A stretch of DNA of 64,000 bases from Porogramme epimiltina (Eukaryota; Basidiomycota; Agaricomycetes; Polyporales; Polyporaceae), in contig FTLJ01000534.1 in NCBI GenBank assembly GCA_900155495.1, positions 27,474-91,473 of the forward strand. Direction: 5' to 3'. Shown here one piece after another: positions 59,808 through 64,000 of the stretch (positions are counted from its first letter, which is position 1; each line of letters starts with the position of its first letter). The translations under genes were made by a program, and so were the position numbers. Below the pieces are notes generated by a model. The model did not search any database. It had not been told where the DNA came from and worked only from the letters and a program-made list of their open reading frames with translations.

Positions 59808-60011
59808 CGTGGAGGAAGGGGGTGGAGGGGGGGCAAGGGCGAGGAGGAGGAGGTCGAAGCCACCGCGACCGCCGTCGAGAAGCGCGTCGCGCGTTGTTGT
59901 CGCTTGTTTTCCCCGCGCTTTGGGCCTCATCTCACCGCTGTGGCTGTCTCGGACATCATCATCCTCTGTTTCGACGCTCTTGCCTTGGGTATCCTCCTCC
60001 TCGCCCACCTC
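59808..60011. promoter_or_regulatory. Bidirectional promoter PDS5 / NAA15
   Basis: Only 204 bp separate the divergent start codons, so core promoters and both leaders must overlap here. The stretch is rich in GAGG/CCTC runs. No TATA box. Confidence 0.6.
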
Positions 60012-63000
60012 ATGCCTCCAGCTGTGCTTCCTAAGACAAGGGCTCTACCCCTGAAGGAATCAGGTCTATTCAAGGAGGTCCTGCACTACTACGAAGACAG
60101 GCAGCTCAAGAAAGGTCTCAAAACCGCGGAAACAATCCTCAAAAAGTTTCCTGAACATGGCGGTACGTTCCTTCACCCTGCCATGCGGGGTAAATAACTC
60201 ATAGTGGCGGTAGAGACACTATGCATGAAGGGACTCATCTGCACTCACCTTGGACGTCGCGAAGAGGGCCTCGAGTTGGTGAAGCAAGGCGTCCGCCTCG
60301 ATCTGACCTCCCACATATGCTGGCACGTCTTCGGCCTAATCCAGAAGGGCCAGAAAAACTATGAGGAGGCACTCAAATCGTACACGCAAGCGTTGCGATT
60401 TGATAAGGTCAGCTTAGTTCTGCTCTCTGCCCTTACCCCACGCGCCATACCTCCCTACCTATGGATCGGCTCCTCATCTCCCCGTGCACTGCGACGTAAA
60501 TTTTGCGCATGTGACACTCAGAGGTTCGCGAAACTATGGCATACTCCCCACGATATGGGCTACGCTCCTGGCGCGCCTGCCCTCTACACATGTCCGTTGT
60601 GAGATCGGAGACTGACATAAGATGTCTAGGAAAACATGAACATCCTACGGGATGCCGCACATCTACAAACTCAACTGCGGCTTTATGACGGTCTTGTGGA
60701 GACGCGTCATACGCTTCTCCGGCTCCGACCTCAACTCCGACAGAACTGGATCGCGCTTGCGGTTGCATATCACTTGAGCGGGAATCTGGCCGAAGCAAAG
60801 AGTGTACTGGAACAGTACGAGCGCATCGTTAAGGTATGTGTGATGGGTGAACGCTACGCTGAGTGTCGTGTAGTAATCGACCGCGTTTCGCGTAATCGAT
60901 GCAGAATGTACCGGACTACGACGTTGAGATGTCCGAGATCCTCTTATACCATGTGCATGTCCTCGAAGACCTGGGTGAATATACTGAAGCGCTTGCACTC
61001 CTGGACGCCAGTGCGAAAGCGCGAACAATCATTGACCGCGTCGCAATCATGGAGTTCCGAGGTGAGCTGGGCAAACACGAGTGGTAAGTGAACAATAGAG
61101 CTCAAGAGCGCGCATTCAGCACGTATTCTCTCCAAGTCGGGGAAAGATGAGGCTCAACAGGCATGGCAAGGCCTGATCGAGCAGAACGCGGACTGCTATG
61201 ACTACTACAAGGGCTACCTGTCAAGCCGTGGTATCGACATTGGTGAGTGTAGCGACGTGCTTCCCTAGAGAACGTGCTAAACCTATCTGCAGAGAACCTC
61301 TCCGATGAAACGAGAAGTCAGGCTTTAGAAAGTTTGAAAGCGTTCTCGGAGCAATTTCCTCGTGCCTCTGCCCCTCAGCGGGTAGCCTTGAACGTCGCTA
61401 CCGGTACGACGATTTGTGGAAACCCCGTATATCCACGCTGACCCAAGAGCAGGGGATGATTTCAGCACTCTCGTCGAGGCATATCTTCGTTCCCGCTTGG
61501 AGAAAGGCATTCCCTCCCTCTTCTCTGACATCAAGTCCCTTTACCGCACTCCCGAGAAGCGCGACGCCATCGAGGTCGCTGCGACCACTCTCCTCTCTAC
61601 GCTTTCCCATCCGCCGACTGATCCTTGTCCGGCCGAGCGGGATCCGACCATGTACATCTGGACACTCTACTTCTTGGCACAGCACCACTCCTTCCTAGGT
61701 CGCCATCAGAAAGCCGTCGAGCTCCTAGACGAAGCCACTACCCACACGCCCACCCTCCCCGAATTGTACATGTTCAAGGCACGCGTTCTCAAGCGCAGTG
61801 GTGACCCGTACGGTGCAGCCCAGTGCATGGACCAAGCGCGCACGCTGGACCTGCAGGATCGATTCCTGAACACTAAGTGTGGCAAGTACAGGCTACGGGC
61901 TGGTCTGATAGAAGAGGCGGTGGAGGTATTTGGGCTGTTCACGAAGGTAGACCCCCCTCGCTCAGGGATCCTGGCGACTAGGCCTGATACCTGGTAACAG
62001 AAAGATGCCCCAAGCCCTTCCCAGGACTTGGAGGACATGCAGTCACTCGTATACCTCACCGAGGATGCAGATGCACAGCTTCGAAATGGCAATTTCGCGA
62101 TGGCATTGAAGCGGTACGACGCCATCTCCCGGGTGAGTTTCCTTATTAACGCAATACACTAGGTCCTCTGACGCCATTGTGAATAGATCTTCGACGTGTT
62201 TGAGGATGACCAGTTTGATTTCCACGGATACTCCGTGAGGAAATTCACCATTAATATCTACATGAAGTGAGTGTCTAAATGCGGGATTGGTATCGGCCGT
62301 GTATTAACGTGCCCCGTAGCATGATTAAATGGGAAGATAGGCTTCGGTCACATCCCGCGTACATTCATGCCGCCATCGAAGCGTCCCGGGTAAGTTTCTC
62401 CCGGCCCTTCGTCTATGTTGAGCACTGACGTCGGTTCAGATATTGGTCAAGGTCCACGACAGCCCGTCAATAGCCACCAAATCGACAGCTCGTGAGGATC
62501 CTGTGTAATTAAATATTTTACTCCATCAGCGCTGATCCAGTTTCCTACAGCTCAACTCTCTGGCGCTGAGAAGAAGGCGAAGAAGAAGGCGAAGAAGGCT
62601 GAGAAGAAGGTGCAGGATGAGGCCAAGAAGACGGCCAACAGCGCCGCGAACGAAGACAAAGGCTTGGATGTGGACAAGCCGAAGGACGAGGATCCGGATG
62701 GGGCCAAGTTGCTGCAGGCATCCGACCCTCTGGAACGCGCCGCGAAATACCTGAAACCATTGGCCACTATGGCAAAGGACAGTGTAGAAACGTGGATTGC
62801 AATTTATGACGTTGCGGTCCGGCGAAGTCAGCGCTCTCATTGCCTCCTCGTCTGTCCTGCTAACCGTCGTCTCAGAAAAGCACCTGCAAGCCATACAAGC
62901 ACTCCATCATGCCCACTCTCTGGACGCCGGCTCACCGGAACTGCACATTCGCGTAGTCGACTTCAAGCAAAGATGTGAGCATAGCTTGTTTCATCGTCGT

Positions 63001-63542
63001 CGGCGTTGTAGCTCACGATACCGTTTAAGGGTCATCGACAGAGCAGAAGCCGTCAGAAGCCGTCAGCACGACCGTGTCAACAGCCCTCGCAAAGCTCCTC
63101 CCCGACGAGTTGTCGCTAGACGCATTCAACGCACAATACCTCCAGCACCACCCCGCACGCGCCGACACGATCCTCGCAGCCGCCAAGGTCTCTCAAGTAC
63201 TTGGCGCCCCACGCGAAGAAGTCGAGGCTGCCGTGTTCAGCGCACTTAACACTGAGGTTGAGATGTCGCTCGAGGTGCGTCCTCTCACCCTCAGCCTCCT
63301 TGTTGAATCCTCTTAACTCACAGCAATCCCCGCGCGCACAGACCGCTCAGGGGGCTGTGGCGTTCCTCTCAGACATCCAATCTCCGCGCTTGGACGAATT
63401 CCGTGCAGCGTGTGCAGGCAAGTTTCCGTTGTCGACGATTTTCCTCCCGCCTGCGGAGTTTGCTGCTCTCCGTCAGAGCGTAGTCGAGCCGAAGGACCCT
63501 GTTGCGCAGGCACTTGAGAACAAGGTGGAGGAGATTAGTTGA
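60012..63542 (+). CDS. NAA15: NatA N-terminal acetyltransferase auxiliary subunit
   Basis: Ribosome-anchoring TPR scaffold of the NatA complex (partner Naa10), which acetylates Ser/Ala/Thr N-termini. Exons begin 60012-60162 and 60205-60407; the third starts at 60630 after a 222-nt intron; more follow to the stop at 63540-63542. Family segments in order: LFKEVLHYYEDRQLKKGLK and AETILKKFPEHG, the TPRs ETLCMKGLICTHLGRREEGL and GQKNYEEALKSYTQALRFDK, ENMNILRDAAHLQTQLR, RPQLRQNWIALAVAYHLSG, ILLYHVHVLEDLGEYTEAL, then LYFLAQHHSFLGRHQKAVEL and FDVFEDDQFDFHGYSVRKF. A Lys/Ala-rich basic helix (about 62560-62640), expected for ribosomal RNA contact, precedes DPLERAAKYLKPL. The C-terminal exons end NKVEEIS. 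Start chosen as the ATG directly before the conserved first helix. Confidence 0.93.
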
Positions 63543-63925
63543 GCGACCGGACTCCTTACAATGTGTCGTGCTGTGTAATGTGCTGCTACTCTCGCGAATG
63601 TGTATTAGATGTCTTCATGTCTGCTTAACCGGGAAGGACCCGCGTAGATGTGCAGTGCTCTCACTACGATGTCGACGTCATGCCTTGCGTTCGCAACTGA
63701 CCTAGAACCGGGTGTCCTCAGTGTTACGCAGATCCTCGGCGCGTCTACATACACTCGCGAAAGATGAGAATTGGTACATTATGGATGTGGGAATTAGACA
63801 ACAAAGACGATGAAAGGGATATGTGCAAGGTGCGGTGCGTGGTGGATGATGGATGAGGTGATGGGTCCAGGAGTGTGTACACATGCGTGGATAACAATAT
63901 ACTGTATGCAGAAAGCGTAGAAACC
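63543..63925. other. Convergent 3' flanks, no gene seen
   Basis: Lies between the NAA15 stop and the stop of the partial leftward gene at the edge. No coding evidence. Confidence 0.4.
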
Positions 63926-64000
63926 TCAGCCGTAGTTCAGCTCCGCCCCGCCGCCGCCGTACCCGCCCCGGTGCCCGTCTCGTCCTGGGGGCGCCGGACG
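63926..64000 (-). CDS. Partial glycine-rich protein C-terminus
   Basis: The frame entering from the right edge reads PPGRDGHRGGYGGGG followed by AELNYG and a stop at 63928-63926. Gly-Tyr/Arg-Gly runs with an acidic, aromatic end are common at the C-termini of fungal RNA-binding and RGG-type proteins, but 25 residues cannot identify the family. Gene body lies outside the window. Confidence 0.45.
   Translation of the reverse strand, partial: RPAPPGRDGHRGGYGGGGAELNYG

Overview
This window is nuclear DNA from a filamentous basidiomycete, most likely an Agaricomycete. The evidence is GC-rich sequence, genes broken by many short GT-AG introns (mostly 50-60 nt), and the gene families present: a divergent fungal G-alpha, a CYP53 P450, ChAPs, and a basidiomycete PD-(D/E)XK-like family. 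The class is an inference from these families; I could not do a taxonomic search.

Layout, left to right. URA5 (orotate phosphoribosyltransferase, -) at 959-1722. A PD-(D/E)XK-like ORF (-) at 2270-2848. A D-2-hydroxyacid dehydrogenase of the glyoxylate/hydroxypyruvate reductase type (+) at 3957-5358. HMG-CoA reductase (-) at 5885-9974, with an apparent one-base frameshift. A 6 kb gene-poor stretch follows. A divergent G-alpha (-) with 4-nt and 6-nt micro-exons lies at 15955-18374, then an intron-containing tRNA-Arg(UCG). Aspartate kinase (-) at 21303-23563 diverges from a ChAPs/Bud7-family exomer subunit (+) at 24179-26939. A small His-rich unknown (-) has an assembly gap in its intron, and another 5 kb gene-poor, GC-rich stretch follows. 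A CCDC6-like coiled-coil protein (-), tRNA-Gly(GCC) (+), an Hsp20-domain protein (+) and a CYP53-type P450 (+) come next. The right end is gene-dense: listerin LTN1 (-), an unrecognised 148-aa protein (-), a CCCH zinc-finger/RS/coiled-coil protein (-), ribosomal protein eL42 (-), cohesin regulator PDS5 (-) and NatA subunit NAA15 (+). A glycine-rich C-terminus (-) runs off the right edge.

The content is core eukaryotic housekeeping: pyrimidine, sterol and aspartate-family amino-acid synthesis, signalling, trafficking, ribosome quality control, cohesion and N-terminal acetylation, plus one probable aromatic-degradation enzyme. The genes are not functionally clustered. I see no operon, CRISPR array, phage or intact transposon. 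Two divergent pairs (AK/ChAPs and PDS5/NAA15) share short intergenic regions that are probably bidirectional promoters.

Exon coordinates were read by eye from splice consensus and reading frame. For the genes where I list every exon, the coding length is a multiple of three, except HMG-CoA reductase, whose length is off by one at the frameshift. For LTN1, PDS5 and NAA15 only the span and selected exons are given.
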